Source: Niveispirillum sp. SYP-B3756 (GTDB taxonomy: Bacteria; Pseudomonadota; Alphaproteobacteria; Azospirillales; Azospirillaceae). Taken from it: a stretch of 64,000 nt of DNA. Made by a program: the position numbers and the translations under genes. Positions within the stretch are counted from its first letter, which is position 1, and each line of letters starts with the position of its first letter. Positions 39,114-48,071 of this stretch are shown one piece after another. The notes beneath the pieces are model-generated. The model saw only the letters and a program-made list of their open reading frames with translations. It was not told the DNA's origin and did no database searches. Where the stretch lies: positions 1 to 64,000 of the forward strand of contig NZ_WIDQ01000009.1 in NCBI RefSeq assembly GCF_009495745.1, written 5' to 3'.

Positions 39114-39626
39114 ATGCATAAATTCAAAAATAAACTCCCTTTCATCGCCCTGGCTCTCCTGTTGCTGCCGTGCCTGGCTGGTCCGGCCCTGGCGGCCTGT
39201 ACCGACCCGGCAAAGGCGGCGGTGAACTGGCGCCGCTGCTATCTGGACGGGCGCGACCTGAAAGGGGTGGTGCTGACCGATGCCATGCTGCGGGAGGCCA
39301 CCTTCATGCGCAGCGACCTGTCCGGCGCTGACCTGACCGGCAGCGATGCCTATCGCGCCAAATTCTTCAGCGCCAAACTGACGCAGACGCGGTTGGACCG
39401 GGCCCGGCTGATTGAGGCGGATTTCACCAATGCCGATCTGACGGGGGCGACGCTGGCCGGGGCCGACCTGCGCAATGCCAAGTTGGTGGGGGTGAAGCTG
39501 GTGGGGGCCAACCTGAGCGGGGCGCAGATCGGTGGGGCCGATCTGCGCAATGCCGACCTGAGCGGTGCCACCTGGGCCGACGGGACCAAGGTTTGCGGCC
39601 CCGGCTCCATCGGGCAATGCCATTGA
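39114..39626 (+). CDS. Secreted pentapeptide-repeat protein
   Basis: This 170-residue protein has a signal peptide MHKFKNKLPFIALALLLLPCLAGPALA (ATG at 39114). The mature part has two N-terminal cysteines and then about 17 A(D/N)Lxx-type repeats: LSGADLTGSD, LTQTRLDRARLIEADFTNADLTGATLAGADLRNA and LVGANLSGAQIGGADLRNADLSGATW. These build a right-handed quadrilateral helix, exported here to the periplasm or surface. The function is not predictable. It is divergent from the kinase genes and followed by a terminator-like stem. Confidence 0.88.
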   Translation: MHKFKNKLPFIALALLLLPCLAGPALAACTDPAKAAVNWRRCYLDGRDLKGVVLTDAMLREATFMRSDLSGADLTGSDAYRAKFFSAKLTQTRLDRARLIEADFTNADLTGATLAGADLRNAKLVGVKLVGANLSGAQIGGADLRNADLSGATWADGTKVCGPGSIGQCH

Positions 39627-39635
39627 GGGGAAGGC

Positions 39636-39666
39636 AGCAGGGTTGAGCCGCCATCGACCCTGCTTT
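39636..39666 (+). terminator. Terminator of the pentapeptide-repeat gene
   Basis: AGCAGGGT (39636-39643) and ACCCTGCT (39657-39664) form an 8-bp stem followed by TTTAAGG, 10 bases past the stop. Confidence 0.6.
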
Positions 39667-39729
39667 AAGGTCGGTTTCGGCATACGCCCAACATGCCATG
39701 ACATTTCCGGGCCATAATTGTGAGGTTCC

Positions 39730-40416
39730 ATGTCGGCCGTGATGACACGCCCGCACCCCACCACCCCGCCCCAAGCCGCCCGTTCTGTCGCCGCTGCCCG
39801 CCCCATGGCGGTGTTGCTGGCGGTAACCGTGGCCCTGGGGGCTACCGCGCCGGCCCTGGCACAGGCGGTTCCTGCCGCAACCAAACCGGCGGCCCAGCGC
39901 GCGCCGCTGCCGGTGCCAAAGAGCCCGGACCTGAATGTCGCCCCCCTGCCGGCACCGGCTGATCAGGGGGACATACCGGCGGCGGCACCCTATACGCTGC
40001 CGCCACAGCGCCTGCCCGTCAGTGCTGCTGTGATGGAGGCTGGGGTTCTGCCCGCGCGGGTGGCGCAGGGGAACCTGACCCTGCTGTTCCGCGCCGGGGT
40101 GGAGGCCCTGGATGATAGCATGATGCCCGCCTTGGTCGATGTGGCGGCAAGGTTGAAGGCCCGGCCCGGCGAACGGCTGGATGTGCACGCCCATGCCACC
40201 GGCCCGGCGGACCGGGCCACCGATGCTCGCCGCACCGCCCTGTTGCGGGCGCGGGCCGTGCGGGACCGGCTGGCTTCCAGCGGGATCGACCCGCTGCGCC
40301 TGAACATTTTCGCCGATGGTACGTTGGTATCCACACCGGCCGCGGGCCAGCCGCTGCCGGTACCCGACCCCAAGGCCCCGTCCCCTGACCGAGTCGATCT
40401 GGTGTTTCGCCCATGA
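39730..40416 (+). CDS. Exported OmpA-like (peptidoglycan-binding type) protein
   Basis: This 228-residue protein has a long N-terminal region that includes a signal-anchor (MAVLLAVTVALGATAPALAQA, about 26-45) and a proline/alanine-rich spacer. The C-terminal domain (about 112-228) reads LTLLFRAGVEALDDSMMPALVDVAARLKARPGERLDVHAHATGPADRATDARRTALLRARAVRDRLASSGIDPLRLNIFADG, which follows the OmpA/MotB C-terminal fold. The first key NGHTD-type residues are altered to HAHATG, so peptidoglycan binding may be modified. It overlaps the next gene by 4 bp (ATGA) and is the first gene of a four-gene operon. Confidence 0.78.
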   Translation: MSAVMTRPHPTTPPQAARSVAAARPMAVLLAVTVALGATAPALAQAVPAATKPAAQRAPLPVPKSPDLNVAPLPAPADQGDIPAAAPYTLPPQRLPVSAAVMEAGVLPARVAQGNLTLLFRAGVEALDDSMMPALVDVAARLKARPGERLDVHAHATGPADRATDARRTALLRARAVRDRLASSGIDPLRLNIFADGTLVSTPAAGQPLPVPDPKAPSPDRVDLVFRP

Positions 40417-41621
40417 CGAACCTGTCCGCTGACCAACGCCGCCCCCCACCGCCGCAGGCCCCGGCCCTGCCGCCGGCCACCCCGCCGCAGCGCTACCTGA
40501 CCCGGATGGGGGGCTTCACCTTGATGGTGGCGGTGGTCGCGGCGGTGTTGTCGCCGACATTGCTGGGCGCCTTTCTGGCCAATCCGGCGCTGAACGCGCT
40601 GATCCTGTTCACGCTGCTGCTGGGCATCTGGTTCATTTTCCGCCAGGTGCTGGTGCTGCGCCCGGAAGTGGCCTGGCTGGATGCCTTCCAGGCTGGGCGC
40701 CAAGCCCCCACGCCGCGCCTGCTGGCCCCGATGGCCCGCATGTTGGGCGAACGCCACGGGGGGCGTTTCACCCTGTCGGCGGTGGCCAGCCGGTCGCTGC
40801 TGGATGGGGTGGGCAGCCGGCTGGATGAAGGGCGGGAAACGTCCAAATACCTGATCGGCCTACTGATTTTCTTAGGACTGCTGGGCACCTTCTGGGGCCT
40901 GCTGCACACCATCTCCTCCATCGGGGGGGTGATCGGCGGGCTCAGCATGGATGGGGCTGGCGACGCGGCGGACATGTTTGCCAAATTGCAGCAGGGGCTT
41001 TCCGCGCCGCTGGGCGGCATGGGAATGGCCTTTTCATCGTCGCTGTTTGGCTTGGCCGGGTCGCTGGTGCTGGGCTTCCTGGAATTGCAGGCCAGTCAGG
41101 CACAGAACCGGTTCTATACGGAGCTGGAGGACTGGCTGGCCGGGCTGACAAGGCTGTCCAGCGGTGCGCTGGCGGAGACGGGGGAGGGTGGTGCCCCGGT
41201 GCCAGCCTATCTTCAGGCCCTGCTGGAACAGACGGCGGAGAATATCGAACGGCTGCAATATACCATGGCCGGGGCAGAGGATGGCCGCAAGACGCAGAAC
41301 CAGCATCTGATGCAGTTGACCGAGCGGCTGGCCACCCTGACCGACCAAATGCGCACCGAACAGTCGTTGATGGTGCGGCTGGCGGAAAGCAACCTGCAAA
41401 TGCGCCCCATCCTTGAAAAGCTGGCGGATGGGCTTTCCGGCGGTGGCAGCCTGGGCATTGACGATGCCACCCGCACCCATATCCGCAACCTGGAAATCTA
41501 CACGGCCCGCATCCTGGAAGAGACGGTGCAGGGCCGCCAGCAGACAACCCAGGAACTGCGTAACGAGATCAAAATCCTGGCCCGCACCATTGCCGCCCGT
41601 CAGGCGGAAACGGATCGCTGA
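40413..41621 (+). CDS. MotA/TolQ/ExbB-like proton-channel family protein
   Basis: This 402-residue inner-membrane protein starts with a proline-rich tail and then has helices LMVAVVAAVLSPTLLGAFL, LNALILFTLLLGIWFIF, LIGLLIFLGLLGTFWGLLHTI and MAFSSSLFGLAGSLVLGFLEL. The segment GLLGTFWGLLHTISSIGG and the PLGGMGMAFSSSLFGLAGSLVLG block match the MotA/TolQ/ExbB channel core. A long cytoplasmic coiled-coil region (about 270-400) follows. With the MotB-like partner downstream it should form a stator-like, ion-driven complex spanning the envelope. It is not a flagellar gene by context. Confidence 0.85.
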   Translation: MTNLSADQRRPPPPQAPALPPATPPQRYLTRMGGFTLMVAVVAAVLSPTLLGAFLANPALNALILFTLLLGIWFIFRQVLVLRPEVAWLDAFQAGRQAPTPRLLAPMARMLGERHGGRFTLSAVASRSLLDGVGSRLDEGRETSKYLIGLLIFLGLLGTFWGLLHTISSIGGVIGGLSMDGAGDAADMFAKLQQGLSAPLGGMGMAFSSSLFGLAGSLVLGFLELQASQAQNRFYTELEDWLAGLTRLSSGALAETGEGGAPVPAYLQALLEQTAENIERLQYTMAGAEDGRKTQNQHLMQLTERLATLTDQMRTEQSLMVRLAESNLQMRPILEKLADGLSGGGSLGIDDATRTHIRNLEIYTARILEETVQGRQQTTQELRNEIKILARTIAARQAETDR

Positions 41622-41623
41622 TC

Positions 41624-42634
41624 ATGGCAAGGTTCAGCCGTTCCCGCGACAGGGTAGATATCTGGCCCGGCTGGGTGGACGCGCTGTCCAGCCTGATCAT
41701 GGTCGTGGTCTTCCTGTTGATGGTTTTCGTGTTGGGCCAGTTCTACCTGTCCAACGCGCTGGCGGGCCGTGACCGGCAATTGGCCGACCTGAACAGCCGC
41801 ATCGCCGCCTTGGCTGAGGCGCTGGCGCTGGAAAAGGATAATTCCGCCAAGCTGCAAGGCGACGTGGCGGCCCTGACCGACCGGCTGCGCGCCACCCTGT
41901 CGGAAAAAGAACAGCTACAGGGCCAATTGAATACGCTGGGTGGCGAACGCGACCAGTTGGCCGCCCAGATGAATGGGGCCGAAAGCGACAAGGCGGCGCT
42001 GTCGGCAGCACAGGATCAGGTGGCGCTGCTGAACCAGCAGATCGCCGCCCTGCGCCAGCAACTGGCCGATCTGGCCACCGCCCTGGAAGCATCGGAAACC
42101 AAGGCCAAGGCGCAGGACGTGCAGATTGCAGACCTGGGCAAGCGGTTGAATGCGGCGCTCGCCGGCAAGGTGGCGGAACTGGCTAAGTTCCGCTCGGAGT
42201 TTTTTGGCCGCCTGCGGGAGGTGCTGGGCAACCGCGATGATGTGCGCATCGTCGGCGACCGCTTCGTCTTCCAGTCCGAAGTGCTGTTCGACAGCGGCAG
42301 CGCCGATCTGGGCGAGGCGGGGCAAGTGCGGCTGGGCAACCTGGCCCGCACGCTGCTGGATATTGCCGGCAAATTGCCCAAAGATCTGAACTGGATCTTG
42401 CGGGTGGACGGGCATACAGACGTGGTGCCTATCCGCTCCCCCCGCTTTGCCAGCAATTGGGAACTGTCCACTGCGCGCGCTATCTCCGTGGTGAATTTCC
42501 TGATCAGCCAGGGCGTGCCGCCGGAACGGCTGGCGGCCACCGGTTTTGGTGAATATCAGCCGCTGGAGCCGGGTAACAGCGCCGACGCGCTGGCCCGCAA
42601 CCGGCGCATTGAGCTGAAACTGGACAGCCGGTAG
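41624..42634 (+). CDS. MotB/OmpA-family envelope protein with coiled coil
   Basis: This 336-residue protein has one N-terminal membrane helix (about 20-42, WVDALSSLIMVVVFLLMVFVLGQFYL), the acidic residue of MotB-type plugs in WPGWVDALSS, and a long coiled coil (about 50-175). The C-terminal OmpA domain has VLFDSGSADLGEAGQVRL, LRVDGHTDVVPI, NWELSTARAISVVNFLISQGVPPERLAATGFGEYQPL and NRRIELKL, with all the usual peptidoglycan-binding residues. It is two bases downstream of the MotA-like gene. Together they form a channel/anchor pair reminiscent of flagellar stators, TolQR and ZorAB, but no other Zorya genes are present. Confidence 0.9.
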   Translation: MARFSRSRDRVDIWPGWVDALSSLIMVVVFLLMVFVLGQFYLSNALAGRDRQLADLNSRIAALAEALALEKDNSAKLQGDVAALTDRLRATLSEKEQLQGQLNTLGGERDQLAAQMNGAESDKAALSAAQDQVALLNQQIAALRQQLADLATALEASETKAKAQDVQIADLGKRLNAALAGKVAELAKFRSEFFGRLREVLGNRDDVRIVGDRFVFQSEVLFDSGSADLGEAGQVRLGNLARTLLDIAGKLPKDLNWILRVDGHTDVVPIRSPRFASNWELSTARAISVVNFLISQGVPPERLAATGFGEYQPLEPGNSADALARNRRIELKLDSR

Positions 42635-42728
42635 GGGCTTACCCCTGATGGTTAGGGGCGGGCCGGGTGGTTGACCGACGTGGTTATTTCCACAACCATG
42701 TCCGGCTCAACTGCGAAAGCCGCAAGCA

Positions 42729-45371
42729 ATGGCCGGTACAGATTTCTCCCTCTCTTTCCTCATTCTGTTGTTCCTGGGCCTTGTTATCTGGGTCGCCGCC
42801 AGGCAGCAGAAATTGTCGGAAGAAGTGCAGCAGCTTCGCCGCGCGTTGGAGAAACTGACACAGGAGGGGCTGCAACCGGCGTCTGCTGCACGTCCGCCGG
42901 TTGCCAGTGCGGTTATCGATTCTGCGCCGGTCCTGGCGGATAGGGTTATGGGTGCCGTTGTTGAACCGCCCAAGCCCCTGTCTCCCCCCTCGCCGGAACG
43001 CCCGGTAAATTTGGACGCCCAGCCGCCAATGACGCCATCACCACCAAAGGTGGACGCGGAAGGCCAAGGGTTTGAGAAGATGTTCACCACCCGCTGGCTG
43101 GTCTGGCTGGGCGGGGTGACGCTGGCGCTGTCCGGTCTGTTCCTGGCCCGCTATGCGGTCGAAAATGGCGTTCTGGGGCCGGGACCCCGCATGGTGCTGA
43201 CGGCACTGCTGGGCTTGGTCCTGATGGGGGCGGGGGAATGGTTGTCCCGCCGGCCCATGGCCCGCGCGCTGGGCTTCCTGAAACCCGATCAGGTGCCCGT
43301 GGCCCTGGTGGCGGCGGGCCTGTCCGTGTTGTTCGCCGCCATCTATGCCGGCTATGCGGTGCATGGCTTGATGACCCCTGGCACCACCTTTGCCCTGTTG
43401 GCCTTCACCTGTCTTGCCGGGTTTCCGCTGGCCCTGCGCCATGGCCCCTTTGTCGCGCTGCTGGCCTATGCCGGTGGGCTGCTATTGCCGCTGTTACTGG
43501 GCCATGGCCAAACGCTGGGGGATGCGGCCTGGGTCGCGCTGCTGCTGGCCAGCCTTTATGGGGTGGCGGCACGGCAGGGAAAGGGTTGGCTGCTGCTGGT
43601 TGGCGGCTTTTTCCACTGGCTGCTGACCGGCAGCATGATCTTTGACCTGCCATCCCCGACAGAGCCGGTGATGGGGGTTCTGGCCTATTGGGTCGTCGGC
43701 GGGTTGACCCTGTTGCCGCTTATGTTGCTGGCGGCGGTTGAACGGGGGCGCTGGCCGGTGCGGCGCAGCTTTGAACTGGCCTGTGTGACCATGGCGGTGT
43801 TGACCGCCATGGATCTTTTGTTGATCACAGTTTTTGAAGGTATGCCGCTGGCCATTTGGATAGCGATTGCCGTGATGGCCGGGCTGTGCGCCTGGCTGGG
43901 CCGGTGGGGGCGGCTTTGCCTGGCCTTGTGGCCGATCGCGGCCGGTACGGTGCTGCTGACCTGCCTGTGGGCGCTGGCATTCAAACAGGTGGAACTGGCA
44001 CCCATGCTGCCGCTGGTGCTGGTGCATCTGGCCTTGACGCTGGCCGGTGTCCGCTGGGTGCGCCGGCCGATGATGGTGGCCTTGTCGGGGGCGGTGGTGC
44101 CGGCGGTGCTGGCCCTGGCGGCGCTGCGCCTGCTGTGGCTGGAGGAGCGAAGCTTTGCCGCTTTGCCGGCTGTTGTGCTGCTGCTGGCGCTGGCCGGGTT
44201 GGCGTTGGGATGGCCCACGGTACGGGCGCGACTGGTGGCGATAGCGCGGGCACCCGTGCGGGCCGGGCCGGCCCTGACCATCTATGCGGCCATGGGCCTG
44301 TTGCTGCTGGGGGTGATGCCCGCCTTCTGGCTGGAAGGACCGGCCCTGACCCTGGCTGTCGCCCTGCTGATCCCGCTGGGGGTGGTGCTGGCGCAGAGGC
44401 TGGCGACACGCAACCTGTTGCGCGCCACCAGCCTGCTGACCGGCACAGTATTGGCGCGGTTCATGTTGAATGAGGCGGTGTTGGATTATCCGCTTTCCGG
44501 GCCGCTGCACTGGCCGGTCTGGGCGATGGGGGGATCAGCGGCCCTGATCTATCTGGCGTCGCGGCTGGCCCGTAAGGGGCAGGGGGAAAGCTGGGCCGAT
44601 GGGTTGCTGGTATCATCCCTGGTGCTGGCCGTGGCGGCGGCCACGTTGGAAATCCGGGTTCTGACCGATGGGACGCTGCGCAGCCCGGACCGCGATGACC
44701 TGATGGAAATGTCCCTGCGCAGTGTGGTCTGGCTGGTGGCCGGCCTCAGCAGCCTGATGCCGGGTCGGGGCCGCTGGGTCCGCTGGTTTGGTGTGGCGAT
44801 GACGGGGCTGGCGCTGCTGCATATTTTCGCCCTGCAGGTGCTGGCGCTGAACCCGCTTTGGAGTGGGGATGCGGTGGGGGCATGGCCGGTGCTGAACCTG
44901 CTGTTGCTGGCCTATCTGCTGCCGGCCGCCATGTTGCTGCTGGTCCGCCGCCGCCTGCTGTCGCATCTGCCGATCAAGGGGGTGGTGATCGACGCGCCGG
45001 CCTTGCTGCTGCTGCTCACCTACGCGCTGCTGGCGGTGCGGCAGCTTTTCCACGGCACGATCATTTCGATCGCCGTGGCGGGCTGGCCAGCGGGGTGGGA
45101 GCTTTATGCCTATTCCGGGGTTGGGTTGCTGGCCGCGGCGGGCCTGATCCTGGCGGGCATCCGCACGGGCCGGGCGGACATCCGCTATACGGCCATGGCG
45201 GTATTGCTGGGGACCGTGGCCAAGGTGTTCCTGCTGGACATGTCGGGGTTGGACGGGGTGCCGCGTATCCTGTCCTTCCTGGGGCTTGGGTTGAGCCTGA
45301 TCGGCGTCGGCTGGGTCTATCAGCGCTTTGTCTTCCAGCGCCCGGGGGCAGCGCGGTCCTTGGCAGATTAG
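42729..45371 (+). CDS. DUF2339 polytopic membrane protein
   Basis: This 880-residue membrane protein begins with a helix (FSLSFLILLFLGLVIWVAA), has a proline-rich spacer and then more than 20 hydrophobic segments starting near FTTRWLVWLGGVTLALSGLFLARYAVENGVLGPG. This block, and the C-terminal KVFLLDMSGLDGVPRILSFLGLGLSLIGVGWVYQRF, are hallmarks of the DUF2339 family. No catalytic motif is evident; in other bacteria these proteins are linked to envelope maintenance. It is 95 bp downstream of the MotB-like gene on the same strand and likely part of the same transcription unit. Confidence 0.9.
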   Translation: MAGTDFSLSFLILLFLGLVIWVAARQQKLSEEVQQLRRALEKLTQEGLQPASAARPPVASAVIDSAPVLADRVMGAVVEPPKPLSPPSPERPVNLDAQPPMTPSPPKVDAEGQGFEKMFTTRWLVWLGGVTLALSGLFLARYAVENGVLGPGPRMVLTALLGLVLMGAGEWLSRRPMARALGFLKPDQVPVALVAAGLSVLFAAIYAGYAVHGLMTPGTTFALLAFTCLAGFPLALRHGPFVALLAYAGGLLLPLLLGHGQTLGDAAWVALLLASLYGVAARQGKGWLLLVGGFFHWLLTGSMIFDLPSPTEPVMGVLAYWVVGGLTLLPLMLLAAVERGRWPVRRSFELACVTMAVLTAMDLLLITVFEGMPLAIWIAIAVMAGLCAWLGRWGRLCLALWPIAAGTVLLTCLWALAFKQVELAPMLPLVLVHLALTLAGVRWVRRPMMVALSGAVVPAVLALAALRLLWLEERSFAALPAVVLLLALAGLALGWPTVRARLVAIARAPVRAGPALTIYAAMGLLLLGVMPAFWLEGPALTLAVALLIPLGVVLAQRLATRNLLRATSLLTGTVLARFMLNEAVLDYPLSGPLHWPVWAMGGSAALIYLASRLARKGQGESWADGLLVSSLVLAVAAATLEIRVLTDGTLRSPDRDDLMEMSLRSVVWLVAGLSSLMPGRGRWVRWFGVAMTGLALLHIFALQVLALNPLWSGDAVGAWPVLNLLLLAYLLPAAMLLLVRRRLLSHLPIKGVVIDAPALLLLLTYALLAVRQLFHGTIISIAVAGWPAGWELYAYSGVGLLAAAGLILAGIRTGRADIRYTAMAVLLGTVAKVFLLDMSGLDGVPRILSFLGLGLSLIGVGWVYQRFVFQRPGAARSLAD

Positions 45372-45380
45372 AAACAGCGA

Positions 45381-45438
45381 CCGCCTTTCGCTCCGCCTCA
45401 ATCGCGCACATTTCGGGGTGAGGAGCGGCGAAAGGCGG
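45381..45438. repeat. Inverted repeat downstream of the DUF2339 gene
   Basis: CCGCCTTTCGC (45381-45391) is inverted as GCGAAAGGCGG (45428-45438) around 36 bases. It begins ten bases past the DUF2339 stop. With no T-run it is not a clear intrinsic terminator. Confidence 0.5.
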
Positions 45439-45456
45439 GTACGCCATTATGATTTA

Positions 45457-45532
45457 TTATACCATCGGTCAAAATTCTTGACCGATGGTAATGCTGCGAC
45501 TGCCGCCGCGCGGCCCATGTCGCTGGTATTAT
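45457..45532. repeat. Dispersed palindromic repeat, copy 2 (internally deleted)
   Basis: The left hairpin ACCATCGGTCAA-AATTC-TTGACCGATGGT is followed by GCTGCGACTGCCGCCGCGCGG, then directly by the right end CATGTCGCTGGTATTAT. Relative to copies at 242-383 and 56810-56961, the middle ~70 bases are missing while both ends are kept. It lies 150 bases upstream of the siderophore receptor gene. Confidence 0.75.
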
Positions 45533-45680
45533 GTGTTTTTCGTATTGCAGGCCTGATTTCGAAGCCGGAACCCGCCGGCTTTACAGGGCCGGCAAACACT
45601 TCTATAGCCAGAAATAGATATTAATAGTAATTCGCATTATTGATTGATGATGCGAGTGATCGGGATTGGGTGAGGGGTTG

Positions 45681-47804
45681 ATGATACAGCAACGGAAGAC
45701 GGTTCGGCGTGGCTGGCTGATGTCCGGTGTGGCGCTGGCGGCAATGGGTGTGGCGACGGTGCCGGCGCTGGCCGAGATGGCGACCACGACGGATGAAGTG
45801 GTGGTGATCGGCCACAAGGTGCAGGCCAGCACAGGCACCAAGAGCGATGCGCCGCTGGTGGAAACACCCGTCTCCATCAGTGTCATTGATGGCGAACGCA
45901 TGAACCTGCTGGGGCAGGTCACGGTCAATCAGGCCCTGCGCTATACGGCCGGCATTACGCCGGAAACGCGCGGTGGCGTCGTCACCCGCTATGATCAGTT
46001 CACCCTGCGCGGTTTCGCGGTGAACAATGCCTTTTATAACGGCCTGTCCGGCATGTATGCCGGCTGGTACGCCATGATGCAGCCCGATGTCTCCACCCTG
46101 GAGCGGATCGAGGTGCTGAAGGGCCCGGCATCGGTGCTGTACGGCACCAGCGGGCCGGGCGGCCTGATCAATCTGGTGGGCAAGAAGCCGGTGGCCGATC
46201 CGGTCAATTCGGTGGAACTGTCCATCGGCACCCGTGCCTATCACCAGCTTTCCGCCGATCTGGGCGGTGCGCTGGATCAGCAGGGCCAAGTGCTCTATCG
46301 CCTTGTCGCCACCGGGCGGGAAGGCAATGGGCAGGCCCTGCATACGGAAAATGAACGGTTCGCGGCCTCCCCCTCGCTAAGCGTGAAGCTGGATGATGAT
46401 ACCAGCGTCACCCTGCTGGGGCTTTATCAGCGCGACCCGAAATCCGACGGCTATGGCGGCGTGCCGGCCGTGGGGTCGGTGTTGAAGAACCCGCTGGGCA
46501 AGATCTCCGTCCGCTTCTATGACGGCGAACCGGCATTTGATCGCTATAACCGCACCCAGGTGATGGCCGGTTATCAGGTGGAACACCGGTTCAGCGACAT
46601 TTTCAGCGTTGAGCAGAATCTGCGCTGGCAACAGGTCGATGCCAATTATCAGCAGGTCTATTCCGGTGATTTGGGGACCGATAACCGAACCCTCTCCCGT
46701 GGGTCGATCTATTCCATCGAGGATACGTCGGGGGTGGCGGTCGATACGGTGCTGAAGGCCAAATTCAATACCGGCCCCATCAGCCACAGCGCCCTGGCCG
46801 GACTGGATTATCAGAAAACCGATGCCGACATGGAAATCGGCTATGGTACGGCCGGCAGCATTGACGTGTTCAAACCGGTCTATCGCACCAGCTTCACCCG
46901 GCCGGACACCAGTGCTGTCATGAAGATGGACCAGAAGCAGACCGGGCTTTACCTGCAAGATCAGTTGAAGCTGGATAATTGGGTGTTGCTGGCCGGTCTG
47001 CGCCATGACTGGTACAAGCTGACCACCAACTATACCTTGCCGGCCCCGGCGAAAGAGAAGGTGGATCAGGGCAAGACCACCTACCGTGTCGGTCTGCTGC
47101 ACCGTTTCGACAGCGGTTTTGCGCCCTATATCAGCTACAGCCAGTCGTTCGAGCCGGAAAGCGGCGTCGATTTCAGCGGCAAGACCTTCAGCCCCACCAA
47201 TGGGGACCAGTTGGAAGGGGGCGTGAAATATGAAAGCCGTGACCAGCGCACCCTGGTGACGCTGTCGGCGTTCGAGCTGACCCGCGACAAGATCAAGACC
47301 AACGACCCGGCCCATCCCGGCTTTTCCATCCAGACCGGGGAGGCGCGGTCGCGCGGGGTGGAGCTGGAAGGCAGGCTGGGCCTGACGGAAACGCTGGAGG
47401 TGAATGCCGCCTACACCCATCTGGATATGGAATATACAAAGGATAATAGCGGCCTGAAGGGCAAGACCCCCGTGGCCGTGGCCGATGATACGGCCAGCCT
47501 CTGGCTCTATAACCGGTTTGAAGAAGGCGCCTTGCGCGGGCTGGGCCTGGGCGGTGGTGTTCGTTACGTCGGCAAAAGCTGGGGCGACCCAGCAAACAGC
47601 TTCCGCGTGCCCTCCTATACGCTGGTGGATGTGGCGCTGCGCTATGATCTGGCCAACCTGTCGGACCGGTTCGAGGGCTGGCGGTTTGATGCCAGCATCA
47701 ACAACCTGTTCGACAAGGAGCATGTATCGTCCTGCTACTCCGCCTCCTGGTGCTGGTATGGCGCCACCCGCGTGGTGCAGGCAGGCTTGCGCAAGAGCTG
47801 GTAA
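45681..47804 (+). CDS. TonB-dependent siderophore-type receptor
   Basis: This 707-residue outer-membrane receptor (ATG at 45681 with GAGGGG upstream) has a signal peptide ending PALA. TDEVVVIG is the TonB-box region. The plug has LVETPVSISVIDGERMNLLGQVTVNQALRYTAGI, QFTLRGF, and STLERIEVLKGPASVLYGTSGPGGLINLVGKKP, the typical siderophore-receptor pattern (FhuE/FpvA-like). The barrel ends INNLFDKEHVSSCYSASWCWYGATRVVQAGLRKSW with a terminal tryptophan. The pair of cysteines near the end is unusual. It stands alone, with no regulatory sigma/anti-sigma genes and no visible Fur site. Confidence 0.93.
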   Translation: MIQQRKTVRRGWLMSGVALAAMGVATVPALAEMATTTDEVVVIGHKVQASTGTKSDAPLVETPVSISVIDGERMNLLGQVTVNQALRYTAGITPETRGGVVTRYDQFTLRGFAVNNAFYNGLSGMYAGWYAMMQPDVSTLERIEVLKGPASVLYGTSGPGGLINLVGKKPVADPVNSVELSIGTRAYHQLSADLGGALDQQGQVLYRLVATGREGNGQALHTENERFAASPSLSVKLDDDTSVTLLGLYQRDPKSDGYGGVPAVGSVLKNPLGKISVRFYDGEPAFDRYNRTQVMAGYQVEHRFSDIFSVEQNLRWQQVDANYQQVYSGDLGTDNRTLSRGSIYSIEDTSGVAVDTVLKAKFNTGPISHSALAGLDYQKTDADMEIGYGTAGSIDVFKPVYRTSFTRPDTSAVMKMDQKQTGLYLQDQLKLDNWVLLAGLRHDWYKLTTNYTLPAPAKEKVDQGKTTYRVGLLHRFDSGFAPYISYSQSFEPESGVDFSGKTFSPTNGDQLEGGVKYESRDQRTLVTLSAFELTRDKIKTNDPAHPGFSIQTGEARSRGVELEGRLGLTETLEVNAAYTHLDMEYTKDNSGLKGKTPVAVADDTASLWLYNRFEEGALRGLGLGGGVRYVGKSWGDPANSFRVPSYTLVDVALRYDLANLSDRFEGWRFDASINNLFDKEHVSSCYSASWCWYGATRVVQAGLRKSW

Positions 47805-47821
47805 GCAGCGTTCGGGTACAG

Positions 47822-47858
47822 AAAAGGCGCCGGGGGAGCGATCCCCCGGCGCCTTTTT
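47822..47858. terminator. Bidirectional terminator
   Basis: AAAAGGCGCCGGGGG-AGCGAT-CCCCCGGCGCCTTTTTTT is a perfect 15-bp stem flanked by A and T runs, between the receptor gene (plus) and the ybdD-type gene (minus). It can end transcripts from both sides. Confidence 0.95.
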
Positions 47859-47877
47859 TTGCTTTCAATGCCGGCGT

Positions 47878-48069
47878 TTAACAGCAGCGGTTGACCCCGC
47901 TCCAGCGTCGGTCCAGTTCCGACAGGTAGAATGCCTCCCGGTCCAGCGCCGGCTGGTCCGGGTGGCGTTCCTGATGGCGGGCGAGATAATTCTCGTATGC
48001 CGCATCGCCGGATACTTCCCGCAGCACGGTCCAGGCCGTTTTCAGGAAGCTGGCAGGCCCCGCCATCAT
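47878..48069 (-). CDS. ybdD: YbdD/YjiX-family small protein
   Basis: This 63-residue protein contains AWTVLREVSGDAAYENYLARHQERHPDQPALDREAFYLSELDRRW and a C-terminal cysteine pair, the DUF466 signature. The start overlaps the cstA stop region (ATGATG at 48069-48064; cstA TGA at 48074-48072). In E. coli YbdD and its paralogue YjiX are encoded with CstA and YjiY/BtsT transporters and affect their activity. The same gene order here supports a role as an accessory subunit of the neighbouring transporter. Confidence 0.9.
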   Translation of the reverse strand: MMAGPASFLKTAWTVLREVSGDAAYENYLARHQERHPDQPALDREAFYLSELDRRWSGVNRCC

Positions 48070-48071
48070 GA

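Noticed and set aside
38928-39884. N-terminal extension of the second histidine kinase to 39884
   Set aside because: It would run antisense through the pentapeptide-repeat gene and the start of the OmpA-like gene, and its sequence is low-complexity; the signal-anchor near 38891-38954 is a better start.
40413-42634. Zorya-type defence system (ZorAB)
   Set aside because: The MotA-like and MotB-like proteins fit ZorA/ZorB in outline, but there is no helicase, nuclease or other Zorya effector nearby. The adjacent OmpA-like and DUF2339 genes point to an envelope function.
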